Source: Chinchilla lanigera (Eukaryota; Chordata; Mammalia; Rodentia; Chinchillidae). Taken from it: a stretch of 64,000 nt of DNA. The stretch spans positions 6,117,121 to 6,181,120 of the forward strand of contig NW_004955402.1 in NCBI RefSeq assembly GCF_000276665.1. Direction: 5' to 3'. This document shows positions 46,430 through 58,670 of this stretch, in pieces; positions within the stretch are counted from its first letter, which is position 1; each line of letters starts with the position of its first letter. The translations under genes were made by a program, and so were the position numbers. The notes below the pieces were generated by a model. It was given only the letters and a program-made list of their open reading frames with translations. It was not told the DNA's origin and ran no database searches.

Positions 46430-48105
46430 TTCAGAAAGTAGGAATTAAAAGTGGAGTGCATTGAAGGAATAGCAAAGTAGGACCCAGGGATGCTAAAACT
46501 ATATGTGCAAGCTCTCCTATGGAAAACATAAGATTAGGCTCCTTTTTATATTTTAAAATTTCTCTTGCTGCAGGTCAATTCTAGCATGAGAATGAGAATA
46601 TAACAACTCATCAACATGATACATGTCAGATATACATATATATATGAAGCAAATTGATTCAACATATCTTTTTAAATAATCATATTAAACATGCTTATAA
46701 AACATAAACAGACTGTGCAGAAAAGTAGCATGGAATTAGAATGGGTGCATCCAGAATTTCCTTATTAGTTTTATCATGATACTTTTTCCTGATATCTCAT
46801 AAACAGCCCTGCAATTATTAATCTACATTCACAGGAGAGCACTAATGAGTAAGTCATGACTGCTGGCATTAAGTTGATATCCTTATCAGATGATGATCCC
46901 TTATCCAGATGATAGCAAGTGTGTTACTTTCTAAAATTACGTATCAAAGGCTCATTAAAGACAATGACAACAGTAATAATACACATGATTAGTGAGTTTT
47001 CTCTTCAGAAGCAAGTTTAAAAGTAGGTCTGGAAAAACTATATGGTGAAGACTTAATGGATTTTAGTCAACAGAGCTACATTTGCTAAAAATGCCACTTA
47101 CTGCCGAAAGCAAGCTCTGGACAAGGGGATCTGTGAACGGACACTGCTCTTTGGGCAGGCAGGATCTTGTCTTCACAGTAATAATAGTGCCTTCTACTCT
47201 GCATATCTACATTTTTAAAAAAGGATATTACCTGCCTCCGTGGAGTGGCTTTTTGAAAAGCCACACAAAGCTTGGTGAACATCAAGAACGGGAGCTGACA
47301 CATCTATTCTCCACTTTTCAGTGTTCTTATTTCAGCATCCATTAATCCCAACATCCATGACACATGAAAGAAACTGGGAATTTGCCAGCCAGAGAGGAGG
47401 GCAAGAGTAGACTCAGTGAAAGCAGCAGCGCGCAGAAAGAAATAGCACTTGGTTTGTCCATGTGCGCACGCACCCGCATGTGATAAATGATTATTCTATC
47501 TCAATTGTACATAGGAAATCTTTCCAATTAGACAAATCAGAAAGAGGGTCAGTCTGTTAAGCAATGTCAAAAAGCACTGAGACTACTCCACCTTCCTCAT
47601 GGGGAAGCCGTGTGTTTGTTCTATATTGGGAAACAGATCCAGCTGACATGGTTCAGCCCCGTTAACATCGCAGCCGCTGGCCACTGCCTGACAGCTCTGT
47701 TTGTAGCTGTGCTTGACCTCTGAGTCCCTTAAGCTCCAATTTCCCTAGCCTGCCTCCTTTCAAAGGAACCTTTGCCCTATGGTCTCCTATTCACAGATGG
47801 CTTGATTCTGCATATCTACATTTTTAAAAGATGGTTCTCATTTTCTTAGCCCTCTGGCCCTGTGTGTCTGGACTCTGGCATTTTTATTGTAACAAGGCCC
47901 CATTTTGTATCTCATTATGCCCTGATTACATATGTTAGTAAACAATATATTTATTGAACAACCAAGTTCTGCTCACTGAGGTGAAAAACTATGAGATTAG
48001 AATATTCTGTGGAAATTAAAAAATTTTCATTGATTCAATATAAGAAAATACAATTATAGAATACAGAAAAACACCTTGTACTGAAGTTTTGCATTATGCC
48101 AAGGA
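46430..48105. other. Mostly unique sequence
   Basis: No gene is visible. A perfect 23-bp direct repeat (core GCATATCTACATTTTTAAAA) occurs at about 47198-47220 and 47806-47828. An alternating purine-pyrimidine run lies near 47460-47481. Confidence 0.45.
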
Positions 48106-48109
48106 TGTG

Positions 48110-48268
48110 ATTACTTTATATGCTCTGTCTCTTTTCATCTTTATAGAACCATATGAGTTAGATGTAGTAATGGTTTTCGTGTAATTCGTAGGCAATCAAA
48201 GGTTATACAGAGCATATAGTTATTAAGTAGCAAGAGAAGGATGGTAACTCAAGTTGCTCCACTGCCTC
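48110..48268 (+). repeat. MIR SINE
   Basis: TCTCTTTTCATCTTTATAGA, ACCATATGAGTTAGATGTAG and GCATATAGTTATTAAGTAGC follow the MIR order. Diverged. Confidence 0.6.
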
Positions 48269-48450
48269 AAAGACATGTTCATAAAACATAGATCTAGAAA
48301 ACAAGTAACACTATGTCAGTGGAGCACTCAGTTTGTCAGATACAGTAAGGAAAATGGTAAACATCTCCAATTTTCTGGCCCAATATTGGCTCTGTGAACA
48401 TGATAGGTAAAACCACACTTTATAGTTAACTAGACTGGTTGGAACTTTCT

Positions 48451-48595
48451 TTTTTTTTTTTTTTTTNNNNNNNNNNNNNNNNNNNNNNNNNNNNNNNNNN
48501 NNNNNNNNNNNNNNNNNNNNNNNNNNNNNNNNNNNNNNNNNNNNNNNNNNNNNNNNNNNNNNNNNNTTTTGCCGCTGAGCTAAATCCCCAGCCCC
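48451..48595 (-). repeat. ID-type SINE containing a 100-N assembly gap
   Basis: The left side is the poly(T) of a reverse-oriented SINE (48451-48466). The right side is GCCGCTGAGCTAAATCCCCA followed by GCCCC, the 5' end of the ID body. Exactly 100 N (48467-48566) replace the middle. A perfect 15-bp duplication, TGGTTGGAACTTTCT (48436-48450 and 48597-48611), brackets the insertion. The missing bases are therefore almost certainly SINE body and T tract. Confidence 0.93.
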
Positions 48596-48875
48596 TTGGT
48601 TGGAACTTTCTAAAGAGCACAAGATCAATGGTCCAAATGTATATATGAATTGAAGGAAGAAAATGCACCTTTGGCTCAACAGTTTTACTTGAACACTTCA
48701 TACACACTTAATTTCCTTCAAGTCTCCCTCTTCTTGATGTCCATTTCCCAAGTTTACAAGCAGAGACTGAACCAGGTCTTTTGCACTGTGACCCCCCTCC
48801 ACAGATGCTACAATGACTCATCCATTATTTGGTGAGGTTTAGAGCAAGTATTTTATGTCTTCTATATTTATACTG

Positions 48876-49260
48876 TTATGATTCATGTCTGGATGCTCCC
48901 CCAAAACCTTATATGGTCATGGGGGTGGGCTTTTCTGAGAAGGCTACATTTACAGAGCTTGTGATTGATTCATGGTCCAGCGCTGGGATTAAGGGTATGA
49001 GTGCTACACCTACCCTAGGGTGGGTAGCCTGCATACAATATAAGGGACAGAGAGAGGTTTGTCTTTCCCTCTCTGTTGTTGCTTTTGCTGTCTTCCACCA
49101 CCATGAATGGTTGCCCCTTTGCCATGCCACTCTGCCTTGAAGCCAGCCAATGATGGACTGAAACCTCTACAAACTGTGAGCTAAACAATCCTTTCCCCCT
49201 TTAACTTTGTTTGGGTGTCAGATATTTGTCTCAGCAATGAGAGAAAAATAGCTAAGACAC
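48876..49260 (+). mobile_element. MaLR-type LTR
   Basis: Starts near TATGATTCATGTCTGGATGC, carries CCTTATATGGTCATGGGGGT, GTAGCCTGCATACAATATAA, GTGAGCTAAACAATCCTTTC and ends TCTCAGCAATGAGAGAAAAA followed by TAGCTAAGACAC. The poly(A) signal AATAAA is changed to ACAATC. It is collinear with the LTR at 10005-10390. Confidence 0.82.
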
Positions 49261-49489
49261 ACTCTCACTGCCTGCAATAACCAGGCATGAATACATGAAT
49301 AAATGCCTTGAAGAAACAGCAATCAGCCAGTTAATTTCAAGGTCACTGAAGTAAAACCATTCAGATGGAATAGAACTTGAGGATTTCTCTCTAAGTTGCA
49401 AACTCCAAAGCTTAATTTCCTTCTTTCTGTTTCCAATATCAGAGAGACTCCTAAATTAAATTTCTAGCAACTAATATAATTAAAACAGC

Positions 49490-50750
49490 TTTAGTGAGAC
49501 AATTTACACATGATATAATTCACCAATTTGTGGTGTACATTTAATTGTTCTTAAAATATTCAGTTCAACAATCAATATAACCTAATTTTATATCACTGTA
49601 GTCATCTTAGAAAATCCCTCAAGCATCATGATCCATTGTGCTGCCTCATCTTTAGCTATGTATCTATTTTCTCTATCATTTGCGAACTTTCACACATCTC
49701 ATATATATTGAACCATACACTGCATGACCTTGTGTGACTGGCTTCTTTCATGCAGCATGTTTTCAAGGTCATCTGTGTTTAGTACATTTCAGCACTTCAT
49801 TCCTTGTCCCAAGAATATTCCATTATATAGTATACCTATACCATTTTATCATCCATTCATCAGTTCATGAACATTGAAGGTGTTTGACATTTGTCCATTA
49901 ATATTACTGCCACTGTGAATTTTCATGTAGAGATTTTGTGGATAGGCATGTGTTTTCCCTTCTCCTGTGTATTTATGTGGAATTGCTGTGTTGTGTGGTA
50001 GCTCTGTTTAACTCACTGGAAAACTGTTCCACAGCAGCTGTGCAAATTACATTCCCACCATCAGTGTAAGAGGACTCCAATTTCTATACCCTTTCACCGT
50101 TTGTTTTTATCTGACATTTTGCTTCTAGACATCATAAATGGGTGTGAACTGGTGTCTCCTTGTGGTTTAGATTTGCATTTTCCTGCTGACTAATGATGTT
50201 GGCCATGGTTTTATGTGCTCATTAGCCATTTGTATATCTTTGTAGGAGACGTAGTCAGACTCTTGCCCATTTTAAAATTAGATTATTTGTCTTTTTTAGT
50301 ACCAGAGTGCTTCATACATTCTGGATACAAATCACTAGCTAGGTATATGATTTGCAAATATTGTCTCTCCTTCTGTGTTTTACCTTCTTATTTTTTTCAT
50401 GGTACCATTTGATGAACAAAATTTTTAATTTTGATGAAGTAAAACTTCCCTGATTTTATCTTTCATCACTTATACTTTAGGATTATTTCTTAAGAAGGCT
50501 TTGCCCACCTCTAGATCCTCTAAAGCATAATAGTTTCTTCAAAATGAATCAAATCTGAGTCAATTTTTGTTTTTGGCGTTAGAGAAGAGATCAACTTTGC
50601 TCTCTCATGGGAGGTATCCCCTTGTTTCAGGGCTGCTCGTTAAAAGTAACTGAATTTCAATTCAGTTTCATTTTCCTGGCATTTTGGCATCAATTCAATT
50701 TTATTGATGGTGGAATATATGCATTTAATCAAACAAGTGAAGATTCTTGA
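49490..50750 (-). mobile_element. Old L1, minus strand
   Basis: ACTGGCTTCTTTCATGCAGC, AAGAATATTCCATTATATAG, TTCATCAGTTCATGAACATT, CACAGCAGCTGTGCAAATTA, CCTGCTGACTAATGATGTTG and AATTTTTAATTTTGATGAAG are the reverse complement of the L1 3'UTR to ORF2. The homology continues with GAGTCAATTTTTGTTTTTGG to about 50600 before fading. Confidence 0.82.
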
Positions 50751-50759
50751 GCTGAACAG

Positions 50760-51475
50760 TAGTGTCTAATCCTTAACTTATTTCTTCTTTTTCTGTTATT
50801 ACCACTATGACTCCACAACCTCCAAAATCAGAAAGTAAGTTGTTTTATTGTCAATAAATGCGTTGGGGATAAAACTGTAAATAAAGGGTCAAAATTTTAT
50901 TGGTCGTTTTCATTTTCTTTGCTTGTGAATACCAAATACAGGCAGCCTCTCATTTAGCAGCTTGTTAAGTAGCCTGCTGCCTGAGCACTCCAGTGTTTCA
51001 TTCCATAATATCATCTCTATAATTCAGTTCCATTATGTCCACATCAACAGAATACAGATACATGTGATGAATGACTTCTCTGATGTTCTACTTTAGCAGA
51101 GGGGCCTCATTTCCTCACCACCATTTACTCTGCAGCAATTCCACACAGTCCATAGATTGTTGTCCGTGTGACCCGAACAAAGCACACTTATTTGCAAGGA
51201 CATTCACCCATAACTCTGAGAAACATCGTGAACTGTAGTCCAGTGTATCAAATTGTTTTCTTGAAGATTTTCCAATCACTTTATGTATAACCTGCCCCCC
51301 AAAAACATGCTTGTTGATTGTAAAATTTCTGCCAGCCTGAATGAATCTTTTTTGGACATTTGAAGCACTGTTAAGACTAAATATTAAAAAAATAGTATTA
51401 AGGGAGGATTTTTATTTCTTGGATCAGTAAGTAAAAGAAAGAATCTCTAAAAGGAAGCCAATTAAAATATAATTC
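50760..51475. other. Unassigned sequence between divergent L1s
   Basis: No gene or classifiable repeat is seen. Confidence 0.35.
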
Positions 51476-51479
51476 AAGC

Positions 51480-52595
51480 ATTATAAGATAAGGGGAAGCT
51501 TTATGATGGTAGATTTAGTAATAATTTCTCGAGTGTGGCACCAAAAGCACAGACAACAAAAGAAAAATCATAACATCAAGTTGAAAATTCTGTGAATTAA
51601 ATGGTACCACAAAAAGTGTGAAAAGAAACCCATCAAATGGGAGAACATATTTCAGATCATCTATCTGATTGGACATTAATTTAAAAAACTCCTATAACTT
51701 AGCAAGAAAAAGTAAACCAATTTAAAAATGGACAAAGGACTTGAACAGAAATTCCTGAAAAGAAGATGCAAAAATGGCTAATAAACACATTGCAGTACAT
51801 TCATTATTATCGCTAATAATTAGGGAAATGCGAATTAAAACCACAGTGGTGCACCACTTTGTGTCTATTAGGATGGTTATTAAGAAGAGTAACAACAGCA
51901 ATAACAACAACAACAAAACTCAGAAAATAACGTTCATTGACAAGGATATGGGGAAACTGGGGATTGTGTGTTGCTGGCACTGTCACTGTGGAAAATGTCA
52001 TGACAGTTCCTCAAACTATTAAACAGAATTATCACCTGTCCCAGCAATTTCATTTTTGGATATACCCTAAAAAACTGAAAGCAGGATTTTGGACAGATAA
52101 TTGTATGCTCATGTTCAGAGAAACATTGTTCACAATAACCAAAAGATAGTAGAATGTACCCAAATGTCCATTGATAAGTGAATGTATAAACAAAATGCAA
52201 TGTAAACACTTAGTGAAATACTATTCAACCTTTAGAAATGCAATTCTGGTTCAGGCTCAGAGATGGATTGAATCTCAAAGACTTATGCTAAGTGAAATAA
52301 ACCAGATATGAGAGGACAGATACTGTATGACTCAATTTACATGAGGTAATTGGAGTAAGTCAAAGTTACAGAGACAGAAAATAATAGTGAGACCAGAGAA
52401 TATGGGAAGGAAGAAATAGGATACTATTATTTAATGAACATAGAGTCACACTTTGGAATGTTCTTAAAAGTTCTGGAGATGGATATTGATGATGGATGTG
52501 CAACAATATGAATACCATTAAAGTGAAATTGTAAAAAGAGCTGAATTATTAAATCTTATGTACATCTTACCATAATAAAAATAAAATTAATAATT
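51480..52595 (+). mobile_element. Old L1 3' part, plus strand
   Basis: TGGCACCAAAAGCACAGACA, GGACAAAGGACTTGAACAGA, AATGCGAATTAAAACCACAG, GACAAGGATATGGGGAAACT, TACCCAAATGTCCATTGATA and AGTGAAATAAACCAGATATG run through ORF2 and into the 3'UTR, ending in an A-rich tail near 52590. Several stops and frameshifts break ORF2. Confidence 0.85.
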
Positions 52596-52837
52596 CAGCC
52601 TTCCATATGGACCTTGGTGGCTGAAGATTTTCAATGTACTCTTAAAATTATTGCAAGTAAATTAGTATTTCTTATGGAACATCAATCAAAAGTGAATTGT
52701 GAGATTATTTCTTATTCAATGAGCTTCAACATAGGTATGTTATGATAAGAGATTAATGTGAACTAAGGATGTACAAGGATATCTTTTCAGATAATGTTTC
52801 TCTCTGTCTCTCTACATATATTTAGAGAAGTATATCA

Positions 52838-53195
52838 CATATTATTTTGGTCAGTTTTCCTTTCTCAGAACAAAACACTTGACACTCATAAGGAGTGTCG
52901 TGAGGAGTTACATGAGGATTTATTTTGGTTCACAGTGTCAGAGAATTCAGTCCAGGGTCAGCGGGCTTCAAGGCAGAAACATCATGGTGGAAGGGTGTGG
53001 CAAAGGAAAACTGCTTGATTCATGGCCTCTGGGAAGCAAACTGCATAAGAAGAAGGGGCTGGTTACCAGACAGAGTCTGCAAGGCCTCACAGCACCATGA
53101 TACACCCAGATATATTCAGATGTGTGCTTTACTAATCTCCTATATGTTTCTCAAGCCAAGAAAGCCAACAGTCAAGATTAACTGTCATACACATG
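52838..53195 (-). mobile_element. MaLR-type LTR
   Basis: AGAACAAAACACTTGACACT, TTTTGGTTCACAGTGTCAGA, AGGCAGAAACATCATGGTGG, ACTGCTTGATTCATGGCCTC and GTGTGCTTTACTAATCTCCT are collinear with the reverse LTR at 17555-17915. The four overlapping ORFs in 52794-53203 are by-products. Confidence 0.78.
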
Positions 53196-53199
53196 TAAT

Positions 53200-54790
53200 G
53201 TAGAAAATTTAGAACAGCAAAAATTGTGATGAATCTCAGCATGCTATTTTTTCTTCTCTTATTAACTGAAGAACTCTCACCCTTCTGATTAAAGGAGGCA
53301 TTTTATTGCTTCTCCTTGACATATCCCAATTGCCAGCATCATTAGTCCTATACATTGGGGCTATTAGTAAGAAAAATAAAGGTTTTTGTTTATTTGTTTG
53401 TTTTAGGAAAACTTGATCTACAAGAAGGGCCCCAAGTGACTAGTTGGGCCACATTCACACCAGAGTCTGGTGGCTATTTGCTGACAGCAAGTGACACACA
53501 TAATGTGTTTGAAAGAACACTAAGTGAGCTTTGTCATCCCTACCAGGGATCCTCTTGTCTCAATTGCTCAGATGAAAAGCATCAGAAAAGTTCCACTGTT
53601 GTACTAACCTAACCAATGACCTATAACCTTTGGTCAAATTTAAATATTAACCAATGAGGACTAAGCTCAGTAGCATCCCTTGTTAGCATGGCAGCCTGCA
53701 ATGGGAACATGAATAGGAAATTGTTCTAGGTAAGCCAGCCCCTGTCCTTAAAATAAAGCCTCCCTTTTTATTTTAAATTCTTTCCTAGTAAATTTTTAAT
53801 AACTGGTTCTGTCATTTATATTGGCCTTTCTAGATCTGCAGCAAATGAAGTGAAGGAAGTCAAAGAAAGAGTAACTTACCAAATATCCTGGGGCTTTCAA
53901 GAAGTGCTTTATCAGTGGTTTCCAGAATTGGAAATAGTACAGGGACTTGAGAAAATAGGAAAGAGTAAGGAAATCTTTCTCTTCTCCTCATAATGTTTAT
54001 TTTGCTTTCCCTGAACCTTAAAACTATTTCACAGTGAAAGGGCACTGAAAACATTTTGTTTGATCTACTTCTCTATTCGGATTCCTCATTTGGGAAATTC
54101 TTTCTGTCCTTTCAGTCATCTCCCAAGAGTCCCCCAGTGTTTTCCTGACTATGTTAGAGTGCCCTGACCTAAGGCTTACATTCACAGCAGTAATTTTCCC
54201 TGTGATAATGCTGTAGACCCTCTATCTTCTCACCTTGAATGAAAGTTCCATCTTGTCGTAGTAGGAAGAGCGCTCATTGTGTGCTCAGTGGTAGCCCAGG
54301 GCTTGACACATATGAGGCCTCCAATAAGCACTCAGTTAGCACATGAGTATGCAAGAGATATGGACTCATAAATTTTATTCTCCAAACCACATATTGGAGA
54401 GAGAGATAGCTGCTTCTCTTTAGCCCAATATTTGACCAACAAAAACTTCCTAGGTATATTATGAATGTACTTTTTCATCGGAATTTTTAGGTTCACAATT
54501 TTCCTTCAACCCATTAGTACAAAGTTCCTGTACCTAGGAGTGGGGCCACACAGCCAGGATACTGAATTCCCCACTGTCTCTTTTTTACAATCTATGTGGG
54601 CTCTACCAGACTTCTCAGACTCTGATATGTTATGAATCTAAATCCAATGAGTGGATAATTATAGCACTGAGAAAAATGCCTTTTAAGTGGTAAGTCTCAT
54701 TTCCCTTACCTGCTGCAAATGTTTATTTCTGGAGATTTGAATTTTTTGATTTAGGGTCTTTGTCACCATGTTTTGAAAGTGCATTTTTTA
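53200..54790. other. Unassigned sequence with an L2-like end
   Basis: At about 54262-54350, GGGCTTGACACATATGAGGC and CCAATAAGCACTCAGTTAGC look like an L2 3' end. The stretch 53600-53790 ends AAAATAAAGCCTCCC, which recalls an LTR polyadenylation region, but I could not define an element. Confidence 0.35.
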
Positions 54791-54794
54791 AGCT

Positions 54795-55015
54795 AGAGTT
54801 TCTCACCCTGGCACTGTTAACTTTGGGGCTGTATAATTTTTTTGGTGTGGGTGCATGCTAAGTAGCATTGTACAGCTCTTCAGCAGCATCTTTGGCTTCT
54901 ATCTGCTAGAATCCAGTAGCATTTACCCCACACTGTGACAACTGAATATGCTTCTAGACATGGCCCACTGTTCCCTGCACAGCAAAACCACCCCTGCTTG
55001 AGGAAAGGTACTTCA
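54795..55015 (+). mobile_element. hAT-Charlie MITE relic
   Basis: GAGTTTCTCACCCTGGCACT near the left end and CCCCTGCTTGAGG near the right end correspond to the degenerate terminal inverted repeats of a Charlie-type MITE. The middle contains TTCAGCAGCATCTTTGGCTT and TCTGCTAGAATCCAGTAGCA in the expected order. The subfamily is not resolved. Confidence 0.65.
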
Positions 55016-55019
55016 AGTC

Positions 55020-56450
55020 AATATGACATATGGTTACTTCCCATATTTAAGGTCAACTCCTAAAAAGCCTAATTGTAAAATTAATATTTAAAGGAACATT
55101 ATTTGCCTGAAGACAATGTGTTTTTCTAGCAAGTGGAGTCATGGGTTTAACCTCACATTTTACAAATTTAACATTGAAGTGTGCTCCAGTATCCAACTCT
55201 GGTCATTGTTCCATGCTATTACTTCAAACATTTTCTAAATTCCCAAGGAGATTCTGTATGTTTTAGAAGCAATGTACCTATTCCTGTGAATAGAGGGCTC
55301 CCTGGGTGATTTTTCATTACCTCCTGGGGAAGTTCTAAGAATTACTGAAGTTATTTTTGGCCCAAATAACTCTTCAAGGCCTCCTTCATCTATCTCAGTC
55401 ATTCACATTTGTCATGGGTTTCAGAGTTCCTTTTACACTGGCTTCATCCTGTTAGAATTTAGATGAGCAGGACAGAGTTGTACGGGCAAAGGTGAGGAAA
55501 GTTAAAAGCAGTGTCACTTAAATTGCCTTCCTTTACCCACTGCTCTGGGGGAAATGTCTCCTTCATTAAGTACAATGTTGCTATTATATTCCATTTACAT
55601 TTTTGACAGGGACTGAAGTAAGAGAGCAGGGACCCTAGAATAGCATGCGTGGTGATTTTCTGAAACATCTTAGAATAATTTTCATAATACCCTAGGACAT
55701 AGCTTTGGGGATGGATTTGAGGTTTCGGATGACAAGAACCAGAGAGAGACACTTGTCTTTCAGACTCTGTGAAATTGATTTCTTTGCCCACAGGAAACCT
55801 CTAAGAAGGCAGGATCATAAGCACTCCAGGGGCAGCCACCATTCCCTCCCCCACCGCCATGCAGTGCACCCCAAAGGCTCAGCTTTTCCTTGGCAGGACA
55901 GGGAGCACCAGTTTGGCAGAACGGGGGGCATGGGCAGTGCATCCCCATGTCCACAGTGGACGCCCTTGGCCGTTCAGCTTTTAAACTAGGGTGATGGGCA
56001 CAAGCAAGCTGTCTTCATAGCTGCTGAACTCCTGGAAGCATCCAGGGCTGCCTTGCTGTTTGCATTCCTCACCAGGCATCAGCCACTGTGGAAGCACAGG
56101 GGTCATTTGCCAGCCCTTGCTTTACTGTCATTAATGTGGAGATACGCCATAGGCCAGAGAACAAACCCTGGATACATATCCTTCTCAATATAACGCCCAC
56201 ACTCTTACACCAAGTGTACTCATTTGGCAAGTAACAGCTCTTGAAAGAGACCCTGGTACTGTCGGAAGTTCTGCTCTACTTCCAGGCAACTGTCTAAATC
56301 CCCATCTTGTGGGAGAAGGCAAGAGCTGTCCAAGCCTGTCGACTCACCCCTGGCAGAACCCGGATCAGACCCCTAACTGAAAAGGAAATGTATTTGATAC
56401 CACGCAGTGATTCTGTTCTAGGGTGACTGAATGATACAGAGCAGAGAGCA
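55020..56450. other. Unassigned sequence, locally GC-rich
   Basis: No recognised feature. The block 55790-55990 is GC-rich and has ORFs on both strands, but neither strand shows splice sites or a known motif. Confidence 0.35.
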
Positions 56451-56454
56451 CGTC

Positions 56455-56808
56455 GCAGTCAGTTTGGGTTGCTATTACAAAACACCACAAACAGCTGTTC
56501 TGGAAGCTAAAAATCTGAAATCAAAGGGCCAGAAGGGTCAGTGCCCTGTGAGAGCTCTTTCCTTGGGTTGCAGACAGCTGCCTTCTGTGTGTTCCATTTG
56601 GCCTTTCCTTGGTTGTTGCAGGCAGGGCTGGGGGCTCTCCCTGGTGTCTTTTCTTACAAGGAGATGAATCCCCCATGGAAGCCCTACCCTCAAGGCTTCA
56701 TCTAAATATAAGGACTTCCAAAGCCTCGTCTCCGAATACCATCATATTGGGGTTCAGAGCTTCAGCATATGAAGTTGGAGGGGACGCAGTGTAGTCCATA
56801 GCAGGCAG
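56455..56808 (-). mobile_element. MLT1-type MaLR LTR
   Basis: GGGTTGCTATTACAAAACAC, CACAAACAGCTGTTCTGGAA, GCTAAAAATCTGAAATCAAA, TAAGGACTTCCAAAGCCTCG and TGAAGTTGGAGGGGACGCAG are the reverse complement of an MLT1 LTR. It is solo. Confidence 0.8.
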
Positions 56809-57220
56809 ACAGGAATAGAGTTGAAGCATGAGCCTCTTTAGAAGTGCACAGGTCTGAGAAGAAGGCTCTTTGGATTATTACAAACTGGAATGAGAATGCC
56901 TGGTGGCCCTGGGGCTGCTGGGAGGGAGGAAGCAGAATTCACTGTTTGATTTGGGCTCTGTCAAAAACCAGTACACCACCAAACAGGGACCATCCTGCGG
57001 GATGAGCAGCTGGCATCTATTAAGCATGGTCCTTGCCTGTGTCCACCACTTTTGAATGGTATCTGAATAGCAACTCTTTTCTTTCTCCATTCTACCCGTC
57101 TCCCAGTACTAGCCAGTTTTAATAAATACTGGCTCCTTCTTAATGTAAGGATGACACCTCCATCTTATTCCGGTCTGCTTTCTTTCAGCTCAATATATTC
57201 ATTCAATGTTTTCTTCCCAG

Positions 57221-57400
57221 AGCTGCGCAGACTTCTCCGTGGAGGGTGGCAACCAGGAGCCCGTGCTTCGGGAGAAGATGTACCAGCTGCGCAGGGCCAC
57301 CGTGTGCCAGCTGGTGGCTTGAGCACAATGAGCGGCAGCTGAGAGTTCTCACTGGGACCCTCCCCTCTTTTTAACTCTGTGGCTCCTGCTGCTGGCCCCT
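57221..57400 (+). other. Candidate exon, gene unknown
   Basis: A 180-bp segment is preceded by a pyrimidine-rich acceptor (TTTTCTTCCCAG) and followed by a near-consensus donor (GTGAGTATG). It holds several CpG dinucleotides in its first 130 bp, far above the surrounding density. Frame 1 reads 33 codons, including VEGGNQEPVLREKMYQLRR and ATVCQLVA, then a stop at 57320-57322; a one-base shift there opens LEHNERQLRVLTGTL. It could be a terminal coding exon, a non-coding RNA exon or a frameshifted pseudo-exon. I do not recognise the protein. Confidence 0.4.
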
Positions 57401-57404
57401 GTGA

Positions 57405-58280
57405 GTATGACTTTCCTCCTGTCTGCCCTACTTTGCTAAAACACTGCAGTTGATGTCATTGTACTCTGATTACCATTGTTGGAAGCTTCTCCCCCGCTTT
57501 TGGGGAGAAGTAATTTCAAAAGTCATGGCCATCAGAGGTGTATGCCAGGAACCCAGCAAGGATACTGACTCTACAAATACACTTGTCCTTATTTATTACT
57601 AATAAGTAGGTCCCAGATCTGAACTATTTTAGTTATTTTTAGCTTTTATGTCATCATTCATAATTCAGGTAAGTGAGGTGCTAGTTTCTTCTGGTAGAGC
57701 CTAAGAACTAAAGGAGGGTCATTGTTCTTGGGTTATCTTGACTTTAATTCTACATAGTTTACTATAAACATTAGCTTACTGGCTTACCAATCTGTGTGTC
57801 ACAGTTAAGGCCTGTTCAGTGACTCACTAGGAAACCCTCTCAAAATAAATCCAAATTGACTTCTTTTCTGTTTCCTTTTTTAAACAAATAACCACCTAGA
57901 TGACTGCAAGTCTCCACTAATTATACACAAGAGTATCTGCCCTTTGGACAGTCACTGCTCTTCCCAGGGTGGCAATGGACCACTCTTTTCTCAGCCCACT
58001 TCTCTTGCATGGCAAAAACCGACTCATTAAAGCATCATTACTACTCCCCCAACCAAGGATTGCCTGAGGTAAGGCTCTGACATGTGGGGTCCAAATAAAT
58101 TGTTACCATGAAAATGCACCAGTAAGGAGTTGAGCTACAGTGCTGGAGCAGAAACCAAATAAGGCATGGCCTGGAAATTGCGCAACAGGGATGCTGCAGC
58201 AGAGGATTCTTATGATAGGAAAGGAAAACAGTTTAGATGCATATGTTTACGGCATAGTAATACTGGCTATGTGATGGCAG
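57405..58280. other. Unassigned sequence
   Basis: Follows the candidate donor site. No repeat or second exon was recognised. An L2-like trace lies at about 58285-58337, immediately left of the endogenous retrovirus. Confidence 0.35.
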
Positions 58281-58343
58281 CATTTATTTACTCCATTAAT
58301 GTTAACTGAATGTGCATCAGCTATCAGGCTCTGGGCTTGGTGC

Positions 58344-58668
58344 TATAGTGACTCGGTAGTCTCTCGGTGGCCCCTGGGAGCAAACCATGAGGGGACTTAG
58401 AAAATAAAGACAGAAGACAAAAGCTGGGGTAAGGCAGAGTGACCGCTTACCTGATGGACAAGAGGACTGACTAACAGTAGTAAGGGCATTTATTTATATC
58501 CTTGCAAAGTTAGTATCATGAAATACTAGTTTGCCTAGTAACTAAGGACTGAAATTGCCTGGGTAGGATGTTTTCCCTAAGGCTGAGGTAGCTTGACTGC
58601 TCGAGGCGCCCTGGCCCTGTCCTGCCCTCACACATATGACCAGTTTTCAGCTTCAGCTGCTCCCAGGA
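58344..58668 (-). repeat. 3' LTR of the ERVK-like element
   Basis: On the minus strand the LTR reads from TCCTGGGAGCAGCTGAAGC-like start (58668) to CACTATA (58344). The TG/CA termini have decayed, while the 5' LTR still has TGTTGGGAGC and ACTACA. A TATA-like motif (GATATAAATAAATG on the minus strand) lies near 58490-58503. Confidence 0.88.
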
Positions 58669-58670
58669 TC

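Noticed and set aside
48311..48707. ORFs across the N gap
   Set aside because: The open frames depend on unknown bases.
53600..53800. Possible LTR end with AATAAA-like signal
   Set aside because: Only one short suggestive end was found and no matching second copy or terminal motif, so the element could not be defined.
55705..55990. GC-rich block with ORFs on both strands
   Set aside because: No recognisable motif, no CpG island and no splice sites.
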